Part shown: in pieces, positions 1-8,115 of the stretch
Position numbering within the stretch: the first letter of the stretch is position 1
How the letters are laid out: each line of letters starts with the position of its first letter
The notes under the pieces: model-generated
What the model was told of the DNA's origin: nothing
Database searches by the model: none
Seen by the model: the letters and a program-made list of their open reading frames with translations, nothing else
DNA from: UBA11612 sp963976395
GTDB taxonomy: Bacteria; Pseudomonadota; Alphaproteobacteria; Rhodospirillales; Rhodospirillaceae
Length of the DNA: 53,920 nucleotides
Reading direction: 5' to 3'
Assembly (NCBI GenBank): GCA_963976395.1
Contig: CAXBLG010000016.1
Coordinates: 1-53,920, forward strand
Made by a program: the position numbers and the translations under genes

Positions 1-87
1 ACACCATGTTGAACTAACATTCACACCGGACCACCCAATGGGGGCCGGTCACTTGCAGCGTACACAGTGCTAGCTATGTTGCCATTC

Positions 88-106
88 TTGGCATTTGGTA
101 TGCCAA
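88..106 (-). promoter_or_regulatory. possible sigma-54 promoter / inverted repeat
   Basis: TTGGCAT and ATGCCAA form a perfect 7-bp inverted repeat with a 5-bp spacer. Because of the symmetry, both strands show TGGCA with GC twelve bases after GG, the -24/-12 spacing of sigma-54 promoters. The -12 element is ATGC rather than TTGC. The minus-strand reading would drive a gene left of the window. It could equally be an operator for a dimeric regulator. Confidence 0.35.
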
Positions 107-245
107 CTGCATTTGGTTGGGTGTATTTTCAGTATTGCCTGCATAAAATTCGATCAAATTATTCGGATTAGCGGTGGTTTTTTTGTGCCAATTCGTAGCT
201 TCCATCGGTGCCCATCTTCGTCACCTACGGCACCCCGCACATACA

Positions 246-273
246 AAAACGCCCCCGCGAGCGGGGGCGTTTT
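246..273 (-). terminator. rho-independent terminator after the flaF-like gene
   Basis: Perfect 13-bp inverted repeat (246-258 with 261-273) rich in G and C, followed on the minus strand by a run of T. It lies 35 bases past the stop codon of the minus-strand gene at 308-661. Confidence 0.85.
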
Positions 274-307
274 GCATCAGTCCGGTATGATAACAGGAAT
301 GCGGACC

Positions 308-661
308 TTAGGCGCTTTGCTTGTCGAGAAGGCCTTCAGAGATCTGCAGATTGGTGTTGGTCAAGGCTTCGATGGTCTTGACGTTGGGACCGGCCTGCAT
401 TTCGAAGGTCTTTTGCGCAACAAATCTGGAAAGACGGATCAAGTTGTCCTTGATCGAAAGTGGAAGCGGATTTTCCGCTGAAGAGACCACCGTCCGAATC
501 GCGACCCAAAGCTTCAGGTTGCGGTCAAGAGCGGCGGCAAGACGCTTTTCGTCTTTGCTTTCAAACGCACGAGAAATTTCCAGTGCTGTTTGGGTCAGCG
601 CGAGCGCGTCTTCCTCAAGAATAGAAAGGGTCGAGGGCGCTGTGGTGCTCATCATATTCAT
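308..661 (-). CDS. flaF: FlaF-like flagellar biosynthesis regulator
   Basis: 117-residue, mostly helical protein without signal peptide or membrane segment. Residues about 43-82 (LAAALDRNLKLW, then NPLPLSIKDNLIRLSRFV) follow the pattern of the FlaF family: a conserved tryptophan, an N-x-LP stretch and a helix beginning with a small hydrophobic run. FlaF proteins of Alphaproteobacteria are cytoplasmic helpers of flagellin synthesis or secretion and work with the translational regulator FlbT. The gene is monocistronic as far as visible: a perfect 9-bp inverted repeat lies upstream (736-762) and a strong terminator downstream. The assignment rests on short motifs and on the neighbouring flagellar genes, so the family call is moderate. 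Confidence 0.6.
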   Translation of the reverse strand: MNMMSTTAPSTLSILEEDALALTQTALEISRAFESKDEKRLAAALDRNLKLWVAIRTVVSSAENPLPLSIKDNLIRLSRFVAQKTFEMQAGPNVKTIEALTNTNLQISEGLLDKQSA

Positions 662-735
662 CCGTTAAATCCCCTATGCCTGATCATACCGTTAGAACCG
701 AGAAAACATTCCTATGGACGCCACTAATGACGTCG

Positions 736-762
736 AAAGGTTAATAAATCGTTTTAACCTTT
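736..762. promoter_or_regulatory. perfect inverted repeat upstream of flaF-like gene
   Basis: AAAGGTTAA and TTAACCTTT form a perfect 9-bp inverted repeat around a 9-bp AT-rich spacer, about 75-100 bases upstream of the start codon at 661. The size and symmetry suit an operator for a dimeric regulator. A leader hairpin is the alternative. Confidence 0.5.
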
Positions 763-964
763 TGGAACTCTATCAAGGAATGGGCTCTGAGAGCCGCGTA
801 AACGCTTGAGTTTTATGAAATACAGGGGTGTTTCAGGGTCGCTAAAATCAGCCCATAGGGGCGGGGCGTTTCGCCGAAATATCCGGCGAATCGGTCTAAT
901 TATGCCCAGATTCTAGGAGCGGCAGCCTGGCCTACGAGGGAGCACGCTGCCCCTGGTTCAGAAT

Positions 965-997
965 AAAAAAAGGGCCGGTGGTTTTGAACCACCGGCC
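965..997 (-). terminator. terminator of the flgF-flgG-flgA-flgH operon
   Basis: An 11-bp stem (973-983 with 987-997) with a 3-base loop is followed, on the minus strand, by seven consecutive T. It lies about 170 bases past the flgH stop codon. Confidence 0.85.
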
Positions 998-1166
998 GAG
1001 TTTACTTCTGCGCCGCTTAAGGCCATGGAACGCGGCAAAGCAGGATGAAGAGGTCCGAAATCTTGCGATTCGGTCGGGTCTTCACCACACCTAAACAGAA
1101 GGTGCAGCTTCCGGCGTGCCCGCCGGACCGCCCGAGAGCGGATCGGCGACGGGCACACGGATGCCA

Positions 1167-1916
1167 CTAGAAAGGAAAGAGAACGTCGAAGATCTGCTGG
1201 CCGTAGCGGGGCTGTTGCACGTCGGTGATCGTGCCCCGTCCGCCGTAGGCAACGCGCGCTTCGGCAATTTTATCCCAGGTAATCGTGTTGTCCGAACGGA
1301 TGTCTTCCGGACGCAGAACACCGGCCACCTGAAGTTCGCGAACGTCACCGTTCACACGGACTTCCTGCTTTCCGATGACCGCCAAATTTCCATTCGGCAG
1401 AATCTGAGTAACAATCGCCGCGAGGCGGATATTGACGCTTTCAGACCGGTTCACGGTTCCCGAACCGGTAAACCCGCTTGTGCTGTTTGCATCGAGAGAC
1501 GGGCCACCAACCGCCGGCGGTTGCAAGAAGCTGGGGTTTAGGCCGAGAACGCTCGGTGCTTCCACACTTTCGCTACCGTTGCGACTGCGGGACGTCTGGT
1601 TGGACAGTTGCGCCCGCTCGTTTTGAATGTTGACGACAACAGTGAGAACATCGCCGACTTGTTTAGCGCGCTGGTCTTCGAAGAATGCCCGCGCGCCGGG
1701 GCGCCATAGCGAATTCGGCGCCGTGGCGAGAATTTGCGGGGTCGGCATCGGCATCGATACGGGACGGTAATCGTCGTGCAAGGTCGGGTTCATCACCGGC
1801 GACATTGCAGGGGGCTGCCCAATGCGGGACAAGCGTTCGGCTGTACTGCACCCTGCGAGCGCCGCTGCTGCCACAAGGCATACCGCAAGCTGTGCAAGGG
1901 GTTTGAAGTTGATCAT
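1167..1916 (-). CDS. flgH: flagellar L-ring protein FlgH
   Basis: Lipoprotein that forms the outer-membrane ring around the flagellar rod. The N-terminus has a signal peptide ending in the lipobox LAGC (cysteine at about residue 22). The body carries typical FlgH stretches: RPGARAFFEDQRAKQVGDVL, then VNIQNERA, and NGNLAVIGKQEVRVN near the C-terminus. 249 residues, the usual length. The start at 1916 is chosen because AAGGA lies just upstream and the signal peptide begins there; a longer frame would run into flgA. It is the last gene of flgF-flgG-flgA-flgH, 62 bases after flgA. The partner P-ring gene flgI is not in the window. Confidence 0.95.
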   Translation of the reverse strand: MINFKPLAQLAVCLVAAAALAGCSTAERLSRIGQPPAMSPVMNPTLHDDYRPVSMPMPTPQILATAPNSLWRPGARAFFEDQRAKQVGDVLTVVVNIQNERAQLSNQTSRSRNGSESVEAPSVLGLNPSFLQPPAVGGPSLDANSTSGFTGSGTVNRSESVNIRLAAIVTQILPNGNLAVIGKQEVRVNGDVRELQVAGVLRPEDIRSDNTITWDKIAEARVAYGGRGTITDVQQPRYGQQIFDVLFPF

Positions 1917-1978
1917 GGCCTTTGTCCTTTTGCAGGTGGTTTGGAACGTCTTTGTGCGTTCTGATTGGATTAAGAGTT

Positions 1979-3370
1979 TCATCGCATCGCTGTTTGTTGC
2001 GTGGTCACACGTACTTTTTGCGGACCAATGACTTCGGCGAATATGGCCGTTTTCGAGCCTGTGTTGACAACGCGGATGATGTCGCCCATGCCGCCGGCCT
2101 CGGTGGCTTGGCCTTGCGCCGAAAGACTCATCATCGGCACATCCCAAACGATGGTGATCAGCGTACCGCGCTCAATAACGGTCGGGCGTTCAACGTTGTG
2201 GTTGCGAAATATCTGACCGGGACGGATGGTGTGGCGGGTGACGTACCCAATGATATCAGCTTCATCGACCACCACGTCGTCGGCTAAATTCATGTCCTTA
2301 ACGGTGACCCAGCTGATGTCTTTGTCGGTGAGCACTGTTCCGCGTGAAAGCCCTCGGTTGGCGACAGGCACTTCCAGCATATGGACCATGATCACGTCGC
2401 CGCGGCGCACAGGAGATCCAGCGGCCAAATAACGGCGCGGCGTTTTGCCGATAAGTTGATCGGCGTTCAGGATGACGTCGTCGGGAAGGTTAACGGCATT
2501 GAAGGTTTCGTAGGAGACTTCGACGCTGTCGATCGTGTCGTCCCGGTGCATATCCACGGTCAGGACCGGGACATCCACCAGTGTGATTTGGGCGACATCC
2601 TTCTCGGCGATCGGGCGGCCCGCCTGAAGGAAGGTGAGAGGGGTCTTGCCGAGCAGATACGACACGTCCGTTACGGTGCCGCGCGCGATCTCAGTCAATC
2701 GCACCTGTTTGGTTTCCAGCATATCCGCCGAAATCACCGTGTTTTTTCCGGTGTTCTGGGTCAGAACCGGGATCGTGACTGTGGGGTAGGCGATGCCGCG
2801 CAGCATTACAAACTGAGCATCCGGAGTGCCCGGCGGAATTTCAACGACCGCAGAGAACGTGTCCGTGGCTTGATCGAAAAAGGCCTCGCGGATACGGATG
2901 CCGCGCGGAGCTTGCGCTGCAATTGTGATCGGGTCGAGCCGCATCTGCGGGGTTACACCGTAATTTTCCGGCATGCCATGCCGTATGAGTTCGGCTTTCA
3001 CCGCACTTAGAATTTCCTCGGGCGAAATGGTGTGTCCGGGTTGGAAAACAATGGCGCGGTCGTATTGATTGGCCGGCTGCCAAGCAAGGCCATATGTGCG
3101 GGCAAGGTTCGCCAGCCATTTCGCGCTCAGTACCATCCGTTGTCCGGGCGCAGGTGCGCGGGTGACAACTTTCTCTGGCCGACTCAGAAATCCGGAAAAT
3201 ACGTCCCCCAGCCGCACATCTTCACCGTTTGTGGTGATCGATGTGTTTAGCCGCAACTCATCGCTGCCGGATGTCGGCCAGTCGGCCGCCACTGCGGGAG
3301 CGGTCACTCCGCCTGCAAACAACACGGCGGCTAGAAGTACGGCAGCTCTGGTTAAGCGAAAGGGGATCAT
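1979..3370 (-). CDS. flgA: flagellar P-ring assembly chaperone FlgA, long form
   Basis: Periplasmic chaperone that helps FlgI form the P-ring. Signal peptide at residues 1-29 (cleavage near AVAAD). The C-terminal part matches FlgA: SAF-type repeats followed by a beta-rich tail with GTLITIVWDVPMMSLSAQGQ and GDIIRVVNTGSKTAIFAEVI. At 463 residues it is much longer than common FlgA (about 220-330). Three successive SAF-like repeats can be read at about 199-258, 267-328 and 333-395, each starting with VPV, with a mid D-x-xIG or LLGK, and ending with x-AG-x-P-x-x-x-DV or similar. The N-terminal 190 residues are a separate domain with another beta-rich pattern. It lies between flgG (11-bp gap) and flgH. 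Confidence 0.9.
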   Translation of the reverse strand: MIPFRLTRAAVLLAAVLFAGGVTAPAVAADWPTSGSDELRLNTSITTNGEDVRLGDVFSGFLSRPEKVVTRAPAPGQRMVLSAKWLANLARTYGLAWQPANQYDRAIVFQPGHTISPEEILSAVKAELIRHGMPENYGVTPQMRLDPITIAAQAPRGIRIREAFFDQATDTFSAVVEIPPGTPDAQFVMLRGIAYPTVTIPVLTQNTGKNTVISADMLETKQVRLTEIARGTVTDVSYLLGKTPLTFLQAGRPIAEKDVAQITLVDVPVLTVDMHRDDTIDSVEVSYETFNAVNLPDDVILNADQLIGKTPRRYLAAGSPVRRGDVIMVHMLEVPVANRGLSRGTVLTDKDISWVTVKDMNLADDVVVDEADIIGYVTRHTIRPGQIFRNHNVERPTVIERGTLITIVWDVPMMSLSAQGQATEAGGMGDIIRVVNTGSKTAIFAEVIGPQKVRVTTQQTAMR

Positions 3371-3381
3371 ACTAGTGCCTC

Positions 3382-4173
3382 TTAGGAAATCTGATTTATC
3401 GTCGAAGCCATTTCGTCCGCAGTCTTGATGACCTTGGAGTTCATTTCATAAGCGCGCTGCGCACTGATCAGGCTGGTAATTTCCGAAACCACGTTGACGT
3501 TTGAGGTCTCTAGAAACCCTTGGAGGATTGTGCCGATCCCGGGATCGCCGGGAACGCCAAGGGTGCCGACCCCAGAGGCCGGTGTTTCAAGGAACATGTT
3601 ATCGCCGATGGCCTCAAGGCCTGCATCGTTCGGGAACACAGCCAATTCAAACTGACCGGCCTGTGTTGGTTCGATGACGCCGTCGGTGGTGTAGAACAGC
3701 TGGCCTTGCTCGTTGATGGAGATGCTCGTGGCATCCACCGGGACAGCGCCAAGGCCGGTGACCAGAAACCCGCTGTGGGTGACGACTTCGCCGTCGGGCG
3801 AAAGTTGGAAAGAACCGTCGCGAGTATAGCCGACATCGCCATTGGGCAGTTCGACCTGGTAGTACCCCTTGCCTTGAATGGCGGTATCAAGGCTGTTGTC
3901 GGTGGACAGCAAACTGCCTTGCTCGGCGATACGATAGACCGCCGCAGTTTTGACGCCCAAACCGAGTTGCACACCGGCCGGCACGATTGTTCCGGCGTCA
4001 GACGACGTGGAGCCAACCCGGCGCAAGTCCTGGTACAGCAGATCGTTGAATTCAACACGGCGACGGGCATAAGCCGTCGTGTTCATGTTGGCGATGTTGT
4101 TGGAGATCACCTCGACGTTGGTTTGCTGCGCGAGCATACCCGTTGCGGCGATGCTGAGAGCTCGGATACTCAT
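3382..4173 (-). CDS. flgG: flagellar distal rod protein FlgG
   Basis: Structural protein of the distal rod, exported by the flagellar type III system. The N-terminus MSIRALSIAATGMLAQQ is the typical rod-protein helix, followed by NNIANMNTTAY, the signature of flagellar basal-body rod proteins. The C-terminus has the partner helix with SNVNVVSEITSLISAQRAYEMNSKVI. The middle contains LDTAIQGKGYYQV and TRDGSF, typical of FlgG/FlgF/FlgE. 263 residues, the normal FlgG length. Second gene of the operon. Confidence 0.97.
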   Translation of the reverse strand: MSIRALSIAATGMLAQQTNVEVISNNIANMNTTAYARRRVEFNDLLYQDLRRVGSTSSDAGTIVPAGVQLGLGVKTAAVYRIAEQGSLLSTDNSLDTAIQGKGYYQVELPNGDVGYTRDGSFQLSPDGEVVTHSGFLVTGLGAVPVDATSISINEQGQLFYTTDGVIEPTQAGQFELAVFPNDAGLEAIGDNMFLETPASGVGTLGVPGDPGIGTILQGFLETSNVNVVSEITSLISAQRAYEMNSKVIKTADEMASTINQIS

Positions 4174-4217
4174 GGCCTGTTTTCCTTTTTCCGTTCTCTA
4201 GTCGGAGATAGTGGGCG

Positions 4218-4967
4218 TTAGACTTGGCGGGTAAAAACTTCCGCAGCTTTTGATTTTCTCTCGTGTTCCATCTGAATGAGCTTGGTGACATCGGCATACG
4301 CGCGATTCAGTGAAATGAGGCTGGTCATCTCGACAATCCCGTTGACATTGGACGCCTCGAGCACACCCTGGGCGATCTTCGGACGATCCATGTCTATGGG
4401 GGGAGTGTTCGGGGTCGCAGTGAATGCCGTGCCGTTGACCTGCTTCAGTTGGCGTTCGTCTTCAAAGCGTACGACACGGATGCGTCCGACCTCCTCGCTG
4501 TTCTCATTGAGGAGGGCGCCATCACCGTGAATGACGATGGTCTCGGCTTCGGCCGGAATGGTGATGGCGCCGCCGGTTGCAGACTGAACAAGCCGCCCGT
4601 CCTGGGTGACGAGTTGTCCGTCAGCATTCATGGTGAAATTGCCGGCGCGGGTGTAACGCTCTTCACCGCCGTTGGGATCGTCGGTTACGAAGTAGCCATC
4701 GCCCTGAATAGCGACGTCGTAGGGATTGTTTGTGTAATTGAACTCACCCTGAGCCAAATTGCGGACCAAGCCGAAATCTTGGGTGAACGCGACCTTGTCT
4801 CTGAAGGTCCGGTCGTTGGTATCGACTCTTTGGATGTACTGGGCAAACAGCGTGTCGGTACCCTTAAAGCCCGTCGTGTCCACGTTGGCGAGGTTGTTTG
4901 CGACAACCTCCAGGTCATTCCAAAGCGCCTGCTGGCGCGAAAGCGCGATATACGATGTGTTGTCCAT
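4218..4967 (-). CDS. flgF: flagellar proximal rod protein FlgF
   Basis: Proximal rod protein. The start at 4967 (MDNTSYIALSRQQALW) fits the FlgF N-terminus and has AAAGGA upstream; a 14-residue longer reading is less likely. Motifs: NNLANVDTTGFKG, VAIQGDGYFVT, YTRAGNFTMN, and the C-terminal SNVNGIVEMTSLISLNRAY. 249 residues. First gene of the operon; the sigma-54 site at 5014-5031 lies about 50 bases upstream, which matches late-class control of the same genes in Caulobacter. Confidence 0.96.
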   Translation of the reverse strand: MDNTSYIALSRQQALWNDLEVVANNLANVDTTGFKGTDTLFAQYIQRVDTNDRTFRDKVAFTQDFGLVRNLAQGEFNYTNNPYDVAIQGDGYFVTDDPNGGEERYTRAGNFTMNADGQLVTQDGRLVQSATGGAITIPAEAETIVIHGDGALLNENSEEVGRIRVVRFEDERQLKQVNGTAFTATPNTPPIDMDRPKIAQGVLEASNVNGIVEMTSLISLNRAYADVTKLIQMEHERKSKAAEVFTRQV

Positions 4968-5013
4968 GGCCTTATCCTTTGCACGCGTTTGCGTGTCCTT
5001 GTTGCCCATAGAT

Positions 5014-5031
5014 ATGCATGTGCCGTGCCAA
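5014..5031 (-). promoter_or_regulatory. sigma-54 promoter of flgF operon
   Basis: On the minus strand the sequence reads TTGGCACG, four bases, then ATGCAT. The -24 element is a perfect match, and GG and GC are twelve bases apart as required. Only one base of the -12 element deviates. It sits about 50 bases before the flgF start codon. Confidence 0.7.
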
Positions 5032-5346
5032 GTTATTTTATTGATATAAATCAGTGTGTTGTGTGGGGATCCGGCGACGGGGCCGGGGAAAATTAGGTCT
5101 TAAAGCCTGCATTTGCCGGGCAACTCTTGCCGAATTGGCGGGCGGGTTGCTTGGGTTTTGGCTCCGATCGCATACATTAGGGTTCTAGGCGTTGTATGCT
5201 GTGCCTTAGACCCTTGAGTGCAGATATCCGGAAGCCTGGGCGCGGTATGCAATATATTGTTAACCCCGTGCAGGTAGCCTGAGGCAGAACTTGAAGTGCG
5301 AGCAGACGTTCCGCCACGTGATATCTCAGGGTTTAAGCCTTGAGGC

Positions 5347-5361
5347 TGGCGGTGTAGATGC
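5347..5361 (+). promoter_or_regulatory. possible sigma-54 promoter of fliL-fliM
   Basis: TGGCGG, five bases, ATGC, with correct -24/-12 spacing but two deviations in the -24 element. It is 55 bases upstream of the fliL start. Weaker than the flgF site. Confidence 0.35.
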
Positions 5362-5415
5362 TCGCACCGAACATTCGAACAGCGGCCCCATACCAAGGCC
5401 AAGGATTGAAGCGCA

Positions 5416-5982
5416 ATGGCTGAAGAAGACTTCGAAGACGAAGAAATAGAGTTCGGCGAGGGCGGCGGTAACCGGCGGCGCATGCTGTTGATGGTTGTTC
5501 TGCCGATCGTGCTGGTGGTCGGCGGTGGGGCCGTGGCGTATTTTACCGGGATGGCGGATCCGCTTGTATCGATGATTTCCGGCAGTGAGCCGGAAGAAGA
5601 GCAAATGGATGGTGGTCTTGCCGATATCGCCGTAGAAGACGCCGACGGCCCGGTTGTCTCAGCCGCCGCGCCGAGCACGGCGCTTTTTTACGACCTGCCT
5701 GAAATGCTGGTAAACATCAACACGGCGGGACGCACGAAGAACTTTCTCAAAATCAGAGTCAGTCTTGAACTCGCCAACGAAGCCGACATTAACCGGGTCG
5801 ATACGGTGCTGCCGCGCATCATTGATAACTTCCAAGTTTATCTGCGCGAACTGCGCCTTGAGGATTTGCAGGGTGCGGCGGGGATGTACCGGTTACGTGA
5901 GGAATTGCTCAATCGAGTCAATGCGGCGGTTCGGCCAGCTCAGGTTAAAGACGTGTTGTTCAAGGAAATGATCGTCCAATAA
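5416..5982 (+). CDS. fliL: flagellar basal body-associated protein FliL
   Basis: Inner-membrane protein that surrounds and supports the stator near the basal body. Acidic cytoplasmic N-terminus (residues 1-15), then a glycine/arginine stretch and one membrane segment (about 24-43). The periplasmic FliL domain covers about 95-188: FYDLPEMLVNIN, FLKIRVSLEL, RLEDLQGAAGMYRLREELLNRVN and the end VKDVLFKEMIVQ. 188 residues. It is followed by fliM after 37 bases, the standard alphaproteobacterial pair. Confidence 0.95.
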   Translation: MAEEDFEDEEIEFGEGGGNRRRMLLMVVLPIVLVVGGGAVAYFTGMADPLVSMISGSEPEEEQMDGGLADIAVEDADGPVVSAAAPSTALFYDLPEMLVNINTAGRTKNFLKIRVSLELANEADINRVDTVLPRIIDNFQVYLRELRLEDLQGAAGMYRLREELLNRVNAAVRPAQVKDVLFKEMIVQ

Positions 5983-6019
5983 ATAGCATTTAAATACAGT
6001 GAGTTAGTGGTTAATTCTC

Positions 6020-7174
6020 ATGACGCCACCAAGTGAAACCGATACCGAAGACGAACTCGCCAAGGAACTCGCGGCGGCTGACGCTGATGCGCCGGCCCCG
6101 GAGAAGCCTGAAGGTGATGCCGATGCTGATGCCATGGCCGCCGAATGGGAGGCCATGCTTGGCGGTGCTGACGACGACGTAGATGACGGCTTTGGCGGAA
6201 TGGGCGGCGGAGAGTCCACCCGCGTTCTGAACCAGGACGAAATCGACAGCCTTCTCGGTTTTGATGAAGCCGGCGACGAAGGATCTGATCGCGCCGGTAT
6301 CCAAGCCATTTTGAACTCAGCGCTCGTATCTTACGAGCGTTTGCCGATGCTGGAGGTGGTGTTCGACCGTCTGGTCCGCATGATGACCACCAGCTTGCGC
6401 AATTTTACGTCTGATAACGTCGAAGTCTCGCTGGACGATATTTTGTCTCAGCGGTTCGGCGACTATCTCAATTCTATTCCCCTACCGGCAATGCTGACGG
6501 TGTTTAAAGCCGAGGAATGGGACAACTTTGGCCTAATGACCGTGGACTCGTCGATGATCTACTCCATCGTCGACGTGCTTCTGGGCGGACGGCGCGGTAC
6601 GGCTGCCATGCGCGTCGAAGGACGGCCTTACACCACCATTGAGCGCACGTTGGTCGAACGTATGATTCATGTGGTGCTCGCCGATTTGTCCGCGGCGTTC
6701 GATCCGTTGTCGCCGGTCACGTTCCGGTTCGACCGACTTGAAACGAACCCGCGGTTTGCAACGATTTCGCAGCCTTCTAACGCCGCTATCGTCGCGCGTT
6801 TGCGCATTGATATGGAAGACCGTGGTGGCCGGTTGGAAATTTTGATTCCATTTGCGACCCTAGAGCCTGTTCGCGAATTGTTGCTTCAGATGTTCATGGG
6901 CGAAAAATTCGGCCGTGACTCCATTTGGGAAACACACTTGGCCGAGGAAATGTGGTTCACCGAGGTGGCCCTTGAAGCGGTTTTAGACACGCAAACCATG
7001 CCGCTCAGTCGGGTTCTTAATATGAAAGTGGGATCTAAATTCCTGCTGAATGCGACACCGGAGTCACCGGTGATTCTGAGGTGTGGCGATCAACCCATGT
7101 TTGTCGGCAAAATGGGCCGGCGCGGCAGCAATATCGCTATTCGTGTGGATCACCGGCGACGGCAGGAAAGCTAA
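6020..7174 (+). CDS. fliM: flagellar motor switch protein FliM
   Basis: C-ring switch protein that binds phosphorylated CheY and controls rotation direction. The CheY-binding motif NQDEIDSLL is at residues 71-79, not at the extreme N-terminus. It is preceded by an acidic, alanine-rich 65-residue extension containing AAEWEAMLGG. The middle domain runs to about residue 300 with PLPAMLTVFKAEEWDN and SIVDVLLGGRRG. The C-terminal SpoA domain follows (LSRVLNMKVGSKFLLN, ILRCGDQPMFVGKMGRRG). 384 residues. To my knowledge such N-terminal extensions occur in other Rhodospirillales FliM. Confidence 0.96.
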   Translation: MTPPSETDTEDELAKELAAADADAPAPEKPEGDADADAMAAEWEAMLGGADDDVDDGFGGMGGGESTRVLNQDEIDSLLGFDEAGDEGSDRAGIQAILNSALVSYERLPMLEVVFDRLVRMMTTSLRNFTSDNVEVSLDDILSQRFGDYLNSIPLPAMLTVFKAEEWDNFGLMTVDSSMIYSIVDVLLGGRRGTAAMRVEGRPYTTIERTLVERMIHVVLADLSAAFDPLSPVTFRFDRLETNPRFATISQPSNAAIVARLRIDMEDRGGRLEILIPFATLEPVRELLLQMFMGEKFGRDSIWETHLAEEMWFTEVALEAVLDTQTMPLSRVLNMKVGSKFLLNATPESPVILRCGDQPMFVGKMGRRGSNIAIRVDHRRRQES

Positions 7175-7403
7175 AGAGTTCTAGGGTCTTCGGCCCTGCA
7201 GGCCGTTTCGGTACGCGATTAAGGCGGGTTAACGGATTTTTATCTCCCGTCTGACAAATTACCCTTCGGTGCCATAATTTGGCGCCAGTGTGAGAGTTTA
7301 ATCGGTGTTCTTTAGCGTTCCGCGATAGAGCACAGGTGTTTAGACGCCGGTTGATACCGGCAAAATATCAATACTGGTTTAGTCCAGTGACGGGAGTAGA
7401 GGC

Positions 7404-8105
7404 ATGACGACGGGAATGATACTCGATATTGCCGTTATTCTATTGCTCGTCCCGACCATTATTTACGCCGTTATTTTGAACCGGAAGTTATCGGCGCTGC
7501 GTAAGTCTCGTGAAGAGTTGGCCAAAGTCGTCAACAGTTTCAATGAAGCCACCATGCGCGCCGAAGCGGGTATTCCCAAGCTGAAGAAGGCGACGACTGA
7601 AGCCAACCACACCTTAAAGGACCGTGTCGAAAAGGCGCAGACCTTGCGTGATGATTTGGCTTTCATGATCGAGCGCGCGGAAGAATTGGCGACCCGCCTT
7701 GAAGGGGCGGTGCGGTCGGCGCGCGGCGAGGGAATGAGCACTCAACCGGCGCAGCCGGGATCTTATCCGGCGGCCGCAGGCGCCCCATCGGCACGGCCCA
7801 GTCCGGTGGAGCCACAGGCGGCGCCGCGCGGCTTCGCCGGGGCCGCCACTGCGCCTGTCCCGGGAACATTGGCTCAAGCCGTTGGCGGATTTGAAGAAAC
7901 CGCCGCAGAATTGCGCAATGCCTTGGGCGCAGCCCGGGCCGAAGCGCGCGTTGCGGGCCCGAGAGATGCGGATTTCCAGCCTCCCCAACGGGCGGCCGGC
8001 GGCCGGCCTGCGGTGGCCAGAGCCGTAAATCAAAGTCCCGCGTTTGACGAAGAACGCTCGGAGGCCGAGCGAGAACTCTTGAAGGCCCTGCAGTCGGCAA
8101 GGTAA
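7404..8105 (+). CDS. DUF6468 membrane-anchored coiled-coil protein
   Basis: One N-terminal membrane segment (residues about 5-25) followed by a helical, probably coiled-coil stretch (about 28-110: KLSALRKSREELAKVV, then TEANHTLKDRVEKAQTLRDDLAFMIERAEEL). An alanine/proline-rich tail ends in a charged helix. The pattern matches the DUF6468 family found beside fliM in Alphaproteobacteria, whose function is unknown. It opens a tightly packed plus-strand run that continues with a MotE-like protein (10-bp gap), so a motor-related role is inferred. Confidence 0.75.
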   Translation: MTTGMILDIAVILLLVPTIIYAVILNRKLSALRKSREELAKVVNSFNEATMRAEAGIPKLKKATTEANHTLKDRVEKAQTLRDDLAFMIERAEELATRLEGAVRSARGEGMSTQPAQPGSYPAAAGAPSARPSPVEPQAAPRGFAGAATAPVPGTLAQAVGGFEETAAELRNALGAARAEARVAGPRDADFQPPQRAAGGRPAVARAVNQSPAFDEERSEAERELLKALQSAR

Positions 8106-8115
8106 AACTAGGCAC

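Larger units (their letters stand above)
1..307. other. gene-free left edge, regulatory and terminator sequence
   Basis: I find no convincing coding region here. The segment holds a GC-rich hairpin (arms about 25-32 and 43-49), a 7-bp inverted repeat that also fits a sigma-54 promoter (88-106), and a strong terminator (246-273). FlaF-type genes usually lie next to flagellin genes, so a flagellin gene left of the window on the minus strand is possible, but nothing in the window shows it. Confidence 0.5.
662..1166. other. intergenic, leader of flaF-like gene and terminator of flg operon
   Basis: No gene seen. It contains the inverted repeat at 736-762, presumably in the promoter or leader of the flaF-like gene, and the terminator at 965-997 that ends the flgF-flgH operon. 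Between that terminator and the flgH stop (about 170 bases) nothing recognisable remains. Confidence 0.6.
4968..5415. other. divergent promoter region between flgF and fliL
   Basis: No gene supported. The region carries the sigma-54 site for flgF at 5014-5031 and a weaker sigma-54-like site for fliL at 5347-5361. A small AGCC/GGCT inverted repeat lies at about 5336-5347. Confidence 0.6.

Noticed and set aside
1917..2147. N-terminal extension of flgH by 77 residues
   Set aside because: It overlaps flgA on the same strand in another frame, has no family similarity, and a signal peptide with ribosome site begins at 1916.
5100..5678. 192-residue minus-strand reading frame over the fliL start
   Set aside because: Serine/proline-rich composition without motif, antisense to fliL; a shadow of GC-rich coding sequence.
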